Program-made: the position numbers and the translations under genes | The notes under the pieces: generated by a model | What the model saw: only the letters and a program-made list of their open reading frames with translations | The model's database searches: none | Told to the model about the DNA's origin: nothing | NCBI GenBank assembly: GCA_030428565.1 | Contig: JAUIDR010000006.1 | Location: 1-64,000, forward strand | Origin: Alphaproteobacteria bacterium | Lineage (GTDB): Bacteria; Pseudomonadota; Alphaproteobacteria; UBA7985; JAUIBT01 | Direction of reading: 5' to 3' | DNA: 64,000 nt | In this document: piece after piece, positions 56,136 to 64,000 of the stretch | How the letters are laid out: every line of letters begins with the position of its first letter | How positions within the stretch are numbered: the stretch's first letter is position 1

Positions 56136-57071
56136 CTAGCCCGCGAGCGCTAGGCCCTGACGCTGGCTGAAGTCCTGCACCACTTGGCGCACCTGCGCCA
56201 GGGTCAGGCCGTGTTCTTCGCGCAGGTAGGCATAGCTGCCGCAATACTTGGAGTAGCGGTCGGCGATACCAACGCGCTTGATCGGCAACGGTGCTGCCTC
56301 GCTCAGAGCCTCGCAGACTGCCGAGCCCATGCCGGCGAAGACGGAATGCTCTTCCAGCGTCACCACGGCTTGATGCCGCTGGGCTAGTGCGATCAGCGCC
56401 GCCTCGGGCAGGGGCTTTATCAGCGGCAGGCTGTAGGCGGCTATGCTAGCGGGGACCTCGGCCGCCAGATCGCGCGCCAGGGCCACCATGGAGCCCGTCG
56501 CCACCAGCGCCAGAGGCTGGTTCGAAGCGCCTGCCAAAGGGCAAAGCCCAGCGGCGTCTGGGCCCATAGGCTGAGCGTGGACCGCGCCGACATCGGCTTT
56601 GCCGATCCGAATATAGCTGGGGCGTTGACCCGCGTAGGCGCGCTCTAACGCCCAAGCCATCTCAACGTCATCACAGGGTGAATAGACATCCAGGCCCGCA
56701 ATGGCGCGGCTACAGGCGATATCTTCAGCGCACTGGTGGCTGGTTCCCAGCGTTGAATAGACAAAGCCAGCGCCATCACCAAACAGCACCACCGGTAGGC
56801 CATCGTGGGCGATATCTAGCTTGATTTGCTCGACGACGCGGGTCGGGATGAAGGCGGCCAGACCATAGACGAAGGGGCGGTAGCCCCCACGCGCCAAGCC
56901 CGCTGCCACGCCGACCATATTCTGTTCGGCCACCCCGCAATTGAGGTACTGGTCGGGGCACGCGCGACGCAGCTCGTCAAACAGCGCATAGCCGTGATCG
57001 CCGGTCAGCAAAATGAAGCGCTCGTCCTTTTTGGCCAGATCGACCAGGAACTTTGAGAAGACCTCGCGCAC
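56136..57071 (-). CDS. Transketolase C-terminal subunit (split transketolase)
   Basis: FILLTGDHGYALFDELRRACPDQYLNCGVAEQNMVGVAAGLARGGYRPFVYGLAAF; Pyr + C-terminal domains. Confidence 0.9.
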   Translation of the reverse strand: MREVFSKFLVDLAKKDERFILLTGDHGYALFDELRRACPDQYLNCGVAEQNMVGVAAGLARGGYRPFVYGLAAFIPTRVVEQIKLDIAHDGLPVVLFGDGAGFVYSTLGTSHQCAEDIACSRAIAGLDVYSPCDDVEMAWALERAYAGQRPSYIRIGKADVGAVHAQPMGPDAAGLCPLAGASNQPLALVATGSMVALARDLAAEVPASIAAYSLPLIKPLPEAALIALAQRHQAVVTLEEHSVFAGMGSAVCEALSEAAPLPIKRVGIADRYSKYCGSYAYLREEHGLTLAQVRQVVQDFSQRQGLALAG

Positions 57072-57074
57072 GGT

Positions 57075-57902
57075 TCAGTCCTCCAATTCGCGGTTGGCTT
57101 GGGCAAAGGTCTCGTCGGTTAGCCGCGAGTAGTGCCAGGCGTTGTTGTTCTCCATAAAGCTGACGCCCTTGCCTTTGACGGTCTTGGCGATCAGTGCTTT
57201 GGGGCGCGGGTCTTGACCGTCACAAAAGCGGGTCAAAGCGGCGTGCAGCGCCGTCTCGTCGTGGCCGTCCACAACAGCCGCTTCAAAGCCAAAGCTGGCG
57301 AATTTGGCCTCCATCGCGCCCAGGTCCATGATGTCAGCCGTGGAGCCCATGGCTTGCAGACCGTTTTCGTCCACGATGGTGATGAAATTGGCAAGCTTGT
57401 GCTGAGCGGCCAACAGCGCGCCTTCCCAGATGGGCCCCTCGTTGCTCTCGCCGTCGCCGATAATGCAAAATGTTCGCTGCTGGCTGCCGCTGCGTTTGGC
57501 GGCCAGGGCCAGCCCCAAGGCGACGCTGAAACCATGCCCCAGCGAACCCGACGTGACCTCTAGCCCTTGCGTGCGCGAGTCCGACAGGCCCATAAGCGCG
57601 CTGCCGTCGGAAAAATAGCGCGCGACGTGGCTGTCATCCAGCCAGCCGCGCTCCAGCATGCAAGCGTATTGTGCCATGACGCCGTGGCCCTTGCTGAGCG
57701 CCAAGTAGTCGCGCTGCGGGTGGTCGGGATCATTGCCGGGGTAGCGCAGAAAATCGCGGTGTAGGACGGCCAATATTTCGACCAGGGAAAAGCTGCAACC
57801 GATATGAACCGCGTTGCCCGCTTTGGCCATGGCCAGGATGCTACGACGCAATTGCTTTGGATCGAAAGCGCCGGCGAAGTAGTTGGCTTGGGTGCTGCTC
57901 AC
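57075..57902 (-). CDS. Transketolase N-terminal (TPP-binding) subunit
   Basis: SKGHGVMAQYACMLERG, GSLGHGFSVALGLALAAKR, CIIGDGESNEGPIWEGALLAAQHKLANFITIVDENGLQ. Confidence 0.92.
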   Translation of the reverse strand: MSSTQANYFAGAFDPKQLRRSILAMAKAGNAVHIGCSFSLVEILAVLHRDFLRYPGNDPDHPQRDYLALSKGHGVMAQYACMLERGWLDDSHVARYFSDGSALMGLSDSRTQGLEVTSGSLGHGFSVALGLALAAKRSGSQQRTFCIIGDGESNEGPIWEGALLAAQHKLANFITIVDENGLQAMGSTADIMDLGAMEAKFASFGFEAAVVDGHDETALHAALTRFCDGQDPRPKALIAKTVKGKGVSFMENNNAWHYSRLTDETFAQANRELED

Positions 57903-58867
57903 GCGCGCTCTCCCCCTGGCTGATCGGCAAAGTTGATGCGCTCTTTTTCGACGACCAGCGGCTTTTTGCGGACCTGGCTGTGGACCGCCGACAGGTACTC
58001 GCCCAAGACACCCATGAAAAATAGCTGCACACCGCCCAAAAAGAAGATGGCAACGATTATGGTAATGGTGCCTGGCGGGGCCAGCGAGCCCGCCGCTAAA
58101 AGCTGTGCCACAACGCTGTAAAGGGCAAACAGAACGCTCAAAATGCTGACGGTCATGCCGATAAAAATTGCCAGGCGCATGGGGACATTGGTGAAGGAAA
58201 TCAGACCGTTAACCGCTTGGTCGAACAGGCGGTAGGCGTTACCAGAGCTAATGCCGCGCTTGCGGGGCTTCATGTCATAGGTGATGCCGGTGGCTTCAAA
58301 GCCGCAGTTGGCGATGATGCCGCGCATGTAGGGGTAGTAGTCCTCGTGCTGCAAGACGGCCTTCAGCACCTGGCGGTCGATCAGTTGAAATTCGCCCGCA
58401 CCTTGCGGAACGTGGAAGTTGGTCATGCCCGAGACCAACTTATAGAAAATGGCGCGGCACTGGCGCAGCAGCCAGCTCTCTTTGCGGTTGGCACGCACGC
58501 CATAGACCACCTTTGCACCGTCTTCCCATTTTTTGACCATCTGCGGGATGATCTCCACCGGGTCTTGCAGGTCGGCGGCCAACATGACCACGGTGGCATC
58601 GCCGTCAGAGTGGCGATTGCCGTTGAAAAGATTGTGGAAGGGACCGAAATTGCGCGAGTTCAGAACCACTTTTACGCGCTTGTCTTCGGCCGCCAGCTCG
58701 CGAAGGATGGCCTCGCTGCGGTCCAGGGAAGCGTTGTCGCAAAAAATGTGCTCGTACTCATAGCCAGGCAGCGCGCTTGCAAAGGTATCGCGCACGGCTT
58801 CATAACATAGGCGAATGTTGGCCTCCTCGTTATAACAAGGGGTCACAATCGAGATCTTTTTGGTCAT
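57899..58867 (-). CDS. Glycosyltransferase family 2 (GtrB/DPM1-like, two C-terminal TM helices)
   Basis: KISIVTPCYNEEANIRLCYEAVR, MLAADLQDPVEIIPQMVKKWEDGAKVVYGVRANR; C-terminal TM pair; overlaps transketolase-N gene. Confidence 0.92.
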   Translation of the reverse strand: MTKKISIVTPCYNEEANIRLCYEAVRDTFASALPGYEYEHIFCDNASLDRSEAILRELAAEDKRVKVVLNSRNFGPFHNLFNGNRHSDGDATVVMLAADLQDPVEIIPQMVKKWEDGAKVVYGVRANRKESWLLRQCRAIFYKLVSGMTNFHVPQGAGEFQLIDRQVLKAVLQHEDYYPYMRGIIANCGFEATGITYDMKPRKRGISSGNAYRLFDQAVNGLISFTNVPMRLAIFIGMTVSILSVLFALYSVVAQLLAAGSLAPPGTITIIVAIFFLGGVQLFFMGVLGEYLSAVHSQVRKKPLVVEKERINFADQPGGERA

Positions 58868-59315
58868 GTCTAACAGTACCTCGCGCCCAGTTCGCGACTA
58901 GCGAGTCCAAATGATTTTCGTCCTGTCGCATGGCCCGAAGGCCGTGCTGGGCGAATGATTTGCATGACTAGGTACATGGGCCCGGCGTGCGGGTCAATTC
59001 GCGCTTACGACCAGCGCAGACGCTGTCTGTGGCAGGCGGCCAAGCCATTCCGAAAGCAGGTCGATTCGCAGTTCGGGCCTGCGCGCTGGTTCGGCGCCTG
59101 TGCCCGGCGGTAGGCGCGGGCAATTACCGCTCATCAATCAGAGCAATTTCTCGTTGGGTTGGCGTGATAAATATAGCAAAATCAGATAGTAAGCTCAATT
59201 AGCGCGAGCACCAATCGTTTTGTGCGGCCATTCGGCTTTATGCTAAGCCTTGTGTCCTTTGGCCTAGGCCGTCAATAAGTGGGGCTGAAGCAGGACCTGT
59301 CAATCGAGATCAAGA

Positions 59316-60623
59316 ATGAAACGACCCGAAGTACTGGACGCGGCGCGCGCCTTTTACCGCGAGCAACGCAAACCTGAATTCAAGTGGGGCCAGTCCTATA
59401 TCCCGCCGTCTGGCAAGGTGTTGGACGAGGATGATTTGGTCAACATGGTCGATGCCTCTTTGGATATGTGGCTGACGACCGGGCGCTATGGCCACGAGTT
59501 TGAAGAAAAATTCGCCGCGTTCTTTGGCGCGAAGTTTGCCTCGCTAACGGTCTCGGGATCGGCGGCCAACCTGTTGGCATTTTCTTTATTCACCAGCCCC
59601 AAGATGGGCGACGAGCGCATCTTGCCCGGCAGCGAGGTCATAACAGTTGCAGCGGGCTTCCCAACGACGGTCGCGCCGATTGTGCAAAATGGCTGCGTCC
59701 CGGTCTTTGTCGACGTAGATATTGCGACCCACAACGTACTGGTTGAGCGCATCGAGAGCGCTATTACCGACAAGACCCGCGCCGTGATGATCGCCCATGC
59801 CTTGGGCAACCCCTTTGACGTGATCGCGGTCAAAGAGATCTGTGAGCGTCACAACCTGCACCTCATCGAAGATTGCTGCGATGCGCTGGGCGCCACCATT
59901 GGCGGGCAATTGGTGGGCTCTTTTGGCACGGTCTCGACCTGCAGCTTCTATCCGGCCCACCATATCACCATGGGCGAGGGCGGGGCGGTCATGTGCCATC
60001 GCCTCAAGCATCAGCGGATTATCAACAGCTTCCGCGACTGGGGCCGGGACTGTTACTGCGACCCGGGTGTCGATAACACTTGCGGCAACCGCTTCGGTTG
60101 GACCTTGGGCAGCCTGCCCGAAGGCTATGACCACAAGTACACCTATAGCCACTTGGGCTATAATCTGAAGGTCAGCGATATGCAGGCCGCCGTTGGCGTC
60201 AGCCAGCTCAACAAGGCCAATGCCTTTATCGAAAAGCGCCGTCGCAACTTCGACATGCTGCACAGCAAGTTGGTCGCCGCCGGGCTTGATGAGCATTTCA
60301 TTTTGCCCGAGGCGACCCCGGGCTCGAACCCAAGTTGGTTCGGCTTCTTGTTGACCATCAAGGACGGCCAACGCCTGTCACGCCGCCGCTTGACCGAAAT
60401 GCTGGAAAACAAGCGGGTTGGCAGCCGTTTGCTGTTCGGTGGCAACCTGACCCGTCAAGTCGCGTTCGAAGGCGTCAACTACCGCGTTCGTGGCGATCTG
60501 ACCAACACCGACAAGGTTATGAACGACAGCTTCTGGCTGGGCGTCTGGCCCGGGTTGGACGAGCCGCATTTCGACTACATGACCGCTATGCTGACAGAAA
60601 GCGTCAAGGAGCTGGTATCATGA
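59316..60623 (+). CDS. rfbH: CDP-4-keto-6-deoxy-D-glucose-3-dehydrase (DdhC/E1, RfbH)
   Basis: GSEVITVAAGFPTTVAPIVQNGCVPVFVDVD; SFYPAHHITMGEGGAVM with His in place of the PLP Lys, diagnostic of E1-type dehydrases. Confidence 0.92.
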   Translation: MKRPEVLDAARAFYREQRKPEFKWGQSYIPPSGKVLDEDDLVNMVDASLDMWLTTGRYGHEFEEKFAAFFGAKFASLTVSGSAANLLAFSLFTSPKMGDERILPGSEVITVAAGFPTTVAPIVQNGCVPVFVDVDIATHNVLVERIESAITDKTRAVMIAHALGNPFDVIAVKEICERHNLHLIEDCCDALGATIGGQLVGSFGTVSTCSFYPAHHITMGEGGAVMCHRLKHQRIINSFRDWGRDCYCDPGVDNTCGNRFGWTLGSLPEGYDHKYTYSHLGYNLKVSDMQAAVGVSQLNKANAFIEKRRRNFDMLHSKLVAAGLDEHFILPEATPGSNPSWFGFLLTIKDGQRLSRRRLTEMLENKRVGSRLLFGGNLTRQVAFEGVNYRVRGDLTNTDKVMNDSFWLGVWPGLDEPHFDYMTAMLTESVKELVS

Positions 60624-61393
60624 AGGCGGTTATCCTGGCTGGCGGCTTGGGGACGCGGCTTGCTGAAGAAACCCACCTGATCCCTAAGCCCATGGTCGAA
60701 ATCGGCGGGCGACCGATCCTGTGGCATGTGATGAAGATCTACGCCGAACACGGTATCAAGGACTTCATTATTTGCGCGGGCTATAAGTCTGAGGTCATCA
60801 AAAATTACTTCTTGAATTACCGCGCTTTGACCAGTGATCTTAGGGTCGATCTGGGGTCGGGCTCTTTGGAGATTTTCAACAATCGCAGCGAAGATTGGCG
60901 GGTGATGATCGTCGATTCCGGCGCAGATACCATGACCGGAGGCCGCTTGCTGCACGTCGCCAAATACCTGGAAGCAGGGGAGGATTTTTGCTTCACCTAC
61001 GGTGATGGCGTCGGCGACGTGGACATCACATCGCTGGTGGCTTTTCATCGAGAGCACGGTCTAGAAGCCACAATGACCGCCGCGCTGCCGCCCGGGCGTT
61101 TTGGCAATATCAACTTGAGCGGCGATCAAGTCACCTCGTTCCGCGAGAAGCACGCCGATGACACGGGCCATGTCAACGCGGGCTTTTTCGTGCTCAAGCC
61201 GTCGGTCATTTCCCGTATCGACGGGCCCGCGAGCATTTGGGAGCGAGAGCCCTTGGAGAGCCTCGCTGGTGATAACCAACTTAAAGCCTATTTGCATAAC
61301 GGTTTCTGGCAACCTATGGATACCTTGCGCGATAAGCAGCTGCTTGAGGAGCTTGTCGCCGAGGATCGAGCACCCTGGATGACCTGGCGCTAG
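60620..61393 (+). CDS. rfbF: Glucose-1-phosphate cytidylyltransferase
   Basis: MKAVILAGGLGTRLAEETHLIPKPMVEIGGRPILWHVMKIYAEHGIKDFIICAGYKSEVIKNYF. ATG 60620 overlaps rfbH stop. Confidence 0.96.
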   Translation: MKAVILAGGLGTRLAEETHLIPKPMVEIGGRPILWHVMKIYAEHGIKDFIICAGYKSEVIKNYFLNYRALTSDLRVDLGSGSLEIFNNRSEDWRVMIVDSGADTMTGGRLLHVAKYLEAGEDFCFTYGDGVGDVDITSLVAFHREHGLEATMTAALPPGRFGNINLSGDQVTSFREKHADDTGHVNAGFFVLKPSVISRIDGPASIWEREPLESLAGDNQLKAYLHNGFWQPMDTLRDKQLLEELVAEDRAPWMTWR

Positions 61394-61430
61394 CGCCCCA
61401 TTGAGCCTTTGAGAGAAACGCCGACACGCT

Positions 61431-62546
61431 ATGACACCCAACCGCGCATTCTGGGCAGACAAAAAGGTCTTGATAACCGGTCACACCGGTTTCAAAGGGG
61501 CTTGGCTGAGCCTCTGGCTGATAGAGATGGGCGCAGAGGTCAAAGGCTATGCGCTGGAACCCGAGAGCGAGCACGACTTGTTCTGTGCTTTGGGTCTGGA
61601 CCATTCGATGGAGTCTGTCTTCGCGCCGGTGGAAGATGCCGAACGGCTAGCGCGTGAGATCAAAGATTTCGGCCCTGACTTTGTTTTCCACATGGCCGCG
61701 CAGTCTTTGGTTCGACCCTCATACAGCGATCCTTTGGGTACGCTCGCTACCAATGTGATGGGCACGGCCAACGTCCTAAACGCTCTGCGCGATGATGAGC
61801 GCGGCGGCGTTGCTGTCATTGTTACAAGCGACAAATGTTACGAGAACGCCGAGACCGGCAGCCATTTCAAAGAAGACGACCCCATGGGGGGATCGGATCC
61901 CTACAGCATGTCCAAAGGGGCGGCGGAGCTGGTGGTGCGCTCCTTTCGCAAGAGCTATTTCCAAGAGGCGCCGTGGTGCGTGGCTTCTGTGCGTTCGGGC
62001 AACGTCTTCGGCGGTGGCGATTGGGCTAAAGACCGGATTATTCCCGACTATTTTCGTGCCATGGGGGCGGGCGAGGCTCTGATTGTGCGCCGTCCAAGCG
62101 CCGTGCGTCCTTGGCTCTATGTACTGGACACGTTAACCGGCTACCTCATGCTGGCCGAGCGCTGTTTTAAGCAAAAAGCCGGAGGCGAACGCTTTGACGA
62201 AGGCTGGAACTTTGGCCCCGATGCCTCGGCGATCAAGACGGTAAGCGAGCTGATCGACGCCTTCCATGCTCAGCTAAACGATGCGCCTGAAGCTATTATC
62301 CGCAGCGAAGAAGCCCTGAAGGAAGGAGCCCTGAAGGAAGCGCATTTCTTGGCGCTGGATAGCCAGAAAGCGCGCGGGCGTTTGGGCTGGCGGCCGCGCC
62401 TGGATTTCAGCCAGTCGGCGGCGGCCACAGCGCAGTGGTATCAGGCCTATTTGCAGGGCGTGCCGATGCTTGAAGTCTCGCGTCAGCACTTGGCCGCCTA
62501 CAGCGCGCTACCGCTGGCCGCATCGCCGCAGGATGAACGATCGTGA
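61431..62546 (+). CDS. rfbG: CDP-glucose 4,6-dehydratase
   Basis: KKVLITGHTGFKGAWLSLWLIEMGAEVKGYALEPES, SDKCYENAETGSHFKEDDPMGGSDPYSMSKGAAELV. Confidence 0.96.
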   Translation: MTPNRAFWADKKVLITGHTGFKGAWLSLWLIEMGAEVKGYALEPESEHDLFCALGLDHSMESVFAPVEDAERLAREIKDFGPDFVFHMAAQSLVRPSYSDPLGTLATNVMGTANVLNALRDDERGGVAVIVTSDKCYENAETGSHFKEDDPMGGSDPYSMSKGAAELVVRSFRKSYFQEAPWCVASVRSGNVFGGGDWAKDRIIPDYFRAMGAGEALIVRRPSAVRPWLYVLDTLTGYLMLAERCFKQKAGGERFDEGWNFGPDASAIKTVSELIDAFHAQLNDAPEAIIRSEEALKEGALKEAHFLALDSQKARGRLGWRPRLDFSQSAAATAQWYQAYLQGVPMLEVSRQHLAAYSALPLAASPQDERS

Positions 62547-63622
62547 ACGCGCAGGCAACGAAGGCGTTGGAGGCCGGGTGGCAAGCAGATATATCCCAGA
62601 TATTGGCCGCACCGCTGCCCTGGCAGCGCCTCGCGGGTCAGCACCTTGTCGTCACTGGCGCGTCGGGCTTCGTCGGGGGCTATGTTACGCGCGTTTTGCT
62701 CGCATTAAATGATAGCGGCGTTTTAGACAGGCCTCTTCAGGTTACTGCTTTGGTGCGCAACAAAGGGCGACTGCAAGAGGCGCTTGGCGAGGCCTCGAAT
62801 GATCCGCAATTGGCCATTTTGGAATGGGACTTGGGCCGCTTTGAGCTGCCGCCGATCGACCACGTATCTGGTGTCATTCACGCGGCTAGTCCCGCCAGCC
62901 CGGTTCACTGTGAAAAAGACCCTGTGGGCACGCTGTCGCCCAACACGCTCGGCACTGTTGCGTTGCTGGAGTTGTTACGCCGGTGCGATGATCCCTTGGG
63001 CTTTTTGTACATCAGTAGCTCAGAAGTCTATGGCGCTGAGGGCCTGGCCAATCCCTTGCATGAAGAGAGCTTTGGCACCATCGACCCTTTGGTGCCGCGC
63101 AACTTCTACGCGGAAGCCAAGCGCGCGGGGGAAGCGACCTGTGCGGCCTATGGTTTGCAGTACAGCCTGCCGACCTATATCGCGCGCCTATTCCACACTT
63201 ACGGGTTGGGCCTAAGGGAAAACGACGGGCGCGTTTTTGCTGATTTCCTGTTCAATGCGCTGCGACGTGAGCCAATCGTCATGAAGAGCCAAGGCGCGGC
63301 CGTGCGTGCCTTTTGCCATGGCGTTGATGCTGTAACGGGTCTGTTCACCATCTTGCTAACGGGTCAGACCTGCCAGCCCTATAACGTGGCAAATCCTGGC
63401 CAAGCTCTGTCGGTGCGCCAGCTTGCAGACTTGATCGCAGGGCTGTCTGGCGTTGCCATGCAGGCCCCGCCGCTTGAAACAAAGTCCGGCGCGGACAACG
63501 TGCCGGCAACGGCTCCACGCGCAACGGTTCTGCCCGATATCAGCCGGCTTGAAGGCCTCGGCTGGCACCCAACCATCACCGCCGAAGACGGTTTTCGGCG
63601 CCTAATTACGGCAATGTCATGA
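62543..63622 (+). CDS. NAD-dependent epimerase/dehydratase (extended SDR)
   Basis: LVVTGASGFVGGYVTRVLLAL, YISSSEVYGAEGLANPLHEE, YxxxK (YAEAKRAGE). Confidence 0.9.
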   Translation: MNAQATKALEAGWQADISQILAAPLPWQRLAGQHLVVTGASGFVGGYVTRVLLALNDSGVLDRPLQVTALVRNKGRLQEALGEASNDPQLAILEWDLGRFELPPIDHVSGVIHAASPASPVHCEKDPVGTLSPNTLGTVALLELLRRCDDPLGFLYISSSEVYGAEGLANPLHEESFGTIDPLVPRNFYAEAKRAGEATCAAYGLQYSLPTYIARLFHTYGLGLRENDGRVFADFLFNALRREPIVMKSQGAAVRAFCHGVDAVTGLFTILLTGQTCQPYNVANPGQALSVRQLADLIAGLSGVAMQAPPLETKSGADNVPATAPRATVLPDISRLEGLGWHPTITAEDGFRRLITAMS

Positions 63623-64000
63623 GCATTCAAAAACTACAACAGCAATTTTCAAACGGCGATTTGAGCAAGGCCGACTTCATTCAAGCTTGTTATGATGTGC
63701 ATGACGGCCTGTTTGATTATAGCGAGCTGATGCAGCAAGGCGAGGTGGCAGAGATCGCCATTTCTGTGGACGGCGTCGTGTTTACGCTGCGCCCGTTCGG
63801 GCTGAAGTTGGCGGCCCCGCGTTATGAATCGCGCACCACCCCCATCGAGGCCATGAACTTTCAGCGCTATGAGCCCGAGGCTCTGCCGGTCTTTGACGTT
63901 CTGGTCGATCACGCCTCGACCGTTTTGGATGTTGGCGGCAACATCGGCTATTTCTCAGTGCGTTCGGCCGTTCGCAAGCCAAGCTTAGTGTTGCACGCTT
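63619..64000 (+). CDS. FkbM-like SAM-dependent methyltransferase (truncated by window edge)
   Basis: ATG 63619 overlaps previous stop; reads MSIQKLQQQFSNGDLSKADFIQACYDVHDGLFDYSELM...DVLVDHASTVLDVGGNIGYFSVRSAVRKPSLVLHA (SAM motif LDVGGNIGYFS). Not in ORF track because it is open at the edge. Confidence 0.75.
   Translation, partial: MSIQKLQQQFSNGDLSKADFIQACYDVHDGLFDYSELMQQGEVAEIAISVDGVVFTLRPFGLKLAAPRYESRTTPIEAMNFQRYEPEALPVFDVLVDHASTVLDVGGNIGYFSVRSAVRKPSLVLHA

Noticed and set aside
56136-57902. Split transketolase as SqwGH of a sulfo-transketolase pathway
   Set aside because: Convergent to the sulfosugar operon and co-transcribed with a GT2 divergent from rfbHFG; the kinase/aldolase route already explains cleavage. 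Kept only as an alternative.

Overview
64 kb window of a GC-rich proteobacterial chromosome (probably alphaproteobacterial; this is an impression, not computed), coding-dense and mostly metabolic. Left to right: tail of an IS630-like transposase cut by the window edge; cytochrome b561; fused hisIE; a membrane-anchored orphan ParA with a small partner; tmk; ABC-F ATPase; ndk; an SHP/diheme-cytochrome/cytochrome-b operon; a thiolase / CoA-transferase / M20 hydrolase / aminotransferase island; MarR plus an aromatic hydroxylase; a TmpA/TmpB-like organophosphonate oxidation pair; ALDH; a TPP enzyme with HyuA/HyuB; a branched-chain-type (Liv) ABC transporter; DeoR plus a TRAP transporter; a seven-gene operon that reads as an Embden-Meyerhof-type sulfoquinovose (sulfosugar) route ending at sulfopyruvate; and a CDP-3,6-dideoxyhexose/glycan locus (rfbH-rfbF-rfbG-SDR-FkbM) divergent from a GT2 plus split transketolase. 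The two most interesting signals are (1) the 48.0-55.8 kb operon: YihV-like kinase, LacD/YihT-like aldolase, FucI-like isomerase, Gfo/Idh protein, mutarotase, aldehyde dehydrogenase and SlcC-like dehydrogenase, with TRAP and DeoR nearby; and (2) several short tandem-repeat arrays with unrelated unit sequences but a shared 15-16 bp period, several of them overlapping stop codons. No tRNA, rRNA or CRISPR was found by eye. Family calls come from reading motifs and from memory of families; no searches were run.
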